From: Flavobacteriaceae bacterium
GTDB lineage: Bacteria; Bacteroidota; Bacteroidia; Flavobacteriales; Flavobacteriaceae
Reading direction: 5' to 3'
NCBI GenBank assembly: GCA_002729755.1
Contig: PBYT01000007.1
Span: forward strand, 35,490-41,157
Length of the DNA stretch: 5,668 nucleotides
Positions 5,124 through 5,668 of the stretch are shown here, piece by piece. The translations under genes were made by a program, and so were the position numbers. The notes beneath the pieces were generated by a model, which searched no databases, had not been told where the DNA came from, and saw only the letters and a program-made list of their open reading frames with translations. The number at the start of each line of letters is the position of its first letter. Position 1 is the first letter of the stretch.

Positions 5124-5668
5124 TTAATCTATTTTGAATTGAACTCTTCTATTTTTAGCTCTTTCGCTAGGAGGAATATTAGGATATTTTTGTTGGTCTT
5201 CACCAAATCCATTAACTTTTAATCTCATAGAATCAATCCCATTATTTTCAATCATTAGTTTAACTGAGTTCGCTCTTTTGTCAGATAAAAGCTTATTATA
5301 TAAAGATTCACCTTCAAAAGATGCGTGACCATTAATTGAAATTTTTATATGCTTGTATTGATTAAGCTGGTTTACTAAATTGTCTACTTTTTCAGTTTCG
5401 GTAGACTTAGTCTCAGAACTATCAAAATCAAAATAAATTTCAGTACTATTTATAAAGTTTTCGAGAGAAATAGGTATTTGAGGGCATCCAGAGAAAAGAG
5501 GATCGCCTTTTTCATTTGGGCATAAATCTTCTATATTAGGAACTCCATCACCATCAATATCATCTAATTTACAGCCATTATTGCTTTTTGGCCCTTTCTC
5601 ATTTGGACAATTATCAACATCATCTGTTATCCCATCACCATCACTATCAGGACAAGGACTATTATTAA
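5124..5668 (-). CDS. OmpA-family outer-membrane protein with TSP type-3 repeats (partial, N-terminus beyond window)
   Basis: An open frame on the minus strand enters from the right edge and ends at TAA (5124-5126), giving 180 visible residues with no start codon in view expected. Visible residues 5-61 hold two calcium-binding thrombospondin type-3 repeats (DSDGDGITDDVDNCP and DIDGDGVPNIEDLCP, 29 residues apart, with regularly spaced cysteines). Residues 74-180 form an OmpA C-terminal peptidoglycan-binding domain: IYFDFDS (77-83), INGHASFEGE (111-120), YNKLLSDKRA (123-132), VNGFGED (151-157) and NRRVQFKI (172-179). The usual Bacteroidota architecture has an N-terminal beta-barrel, then TSP3 repeats in the periplasm, then the OmpA domain tethering the outer membrane to the cell wall; the barrel would lie outside this window. 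GHTD, the normal ligand-binding motif, is GHAS here, while the partner arginine (Arg131) is kept. It converges on the oxidoreductase gene with a 15-bp gap. Confidence 0.93.
   Translation of the reverse strand, partial: NNSPCPDSDGDGITDDVDNCPNEKGPKSNNGCKLDDIDGDGVPNIEDLCPNEKGDPLFSGCPQIPISLENFINSTEIYFDFDSSETKSTETEKVDNLVNQLNQYKHIKISINGHASFEGESLYNKLLSDKRANSVKLMIENNGIDSMRLKVNGFGEDQQKYPNIPPSERAKNRRVQFKID
5484..5654 (-). repeat. Thrombospondin type-3 repeat region within the OmpA-family gene
   Basis: Two aspartate-rich units, each with a DGDG core followed by a CPNEKG block, repeat with an 87-bp (29-residue) offset. At DNA level the shared core is CCATCACCATCA on the plus strand at 5545-5556 and 5632-5643. 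Such repeats bind calcium and form a stiff periplasmic spacer. More copies may continue past the window edge. Confidence 0.8.

Overview
The window is AT-rich DNA whose protein families and expression signals point to a marine-type member of the Bacteroidota, probably Flavobacteriia. The signs are promoter elements of the TTTG / TAnnTTTG type, A-rich leaders without clear Shine-Dalgarno sequences, a tRNA gene with no encoded CCA, TTG start codons, and an OmpA protein with thrombospondin type-3 repeats. The species cannot be told from this sequence.

Layout, left to right. Positions 1-82 hold no gene I can support. A tRNA-Pro (anticodon UGG) lies on the minus strand at 83-157 and has its own well-matched promoter at 168-198. 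A minus-strand LysR-type regulator at 225-1151 keeps the peroxide-sensing cysteine pair of OxyR. It is divergent from a plus-strand lysophospholipid/glycerophospholipid acyltransferase (PlsC-like, 1268-1972, TTG start). That gene runs tail to tail, with an 8-bp overlap, into a minus-strand lipoprotein Cu/Zn superoxide dismutase (1965-2534). Divergent from the dismutase is a plus-strand lipoprotein of the DUF3089 alpha/beta-hydrolase family (2572-3642, TTG start). It is followed after 32 bp by a Tat-signal Gfo/Idh/MocA oxidoreductase (3675-5108), probably in the same transcript. After a 15-bp convergent gap, the right edge holds the C-terminal 180 residues of an OmpA-family outer-membrane protein on the minus strand (5124-5668), cut by the window end.

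How the genes relate. OxyR (peroxide sensing) and the envelope SodC (superoxide removal, producing peroxide) share an oxidative-stress theme, but they are separate transcription units and I see no convincing shared operator. Four of the six proteins act at or in the envelope: SodC lipoprotein, DUF3089 lipoprotein, Tat-exported oxidoreductase and OmpA; the acyltransferase makes membrane lipid. The remainder looks like ordinary core-genome neighbourhood. I found no CRISPR array, transposase, phage gene, toxin-antitoxin pair or defence system. The points worth a second look are local sequence variants: an extra CxxC in SodC, FPRGT in the acyltransferase and GHAS in the OmpA domain, together with the DUF3089-oxidoreductase pairing.
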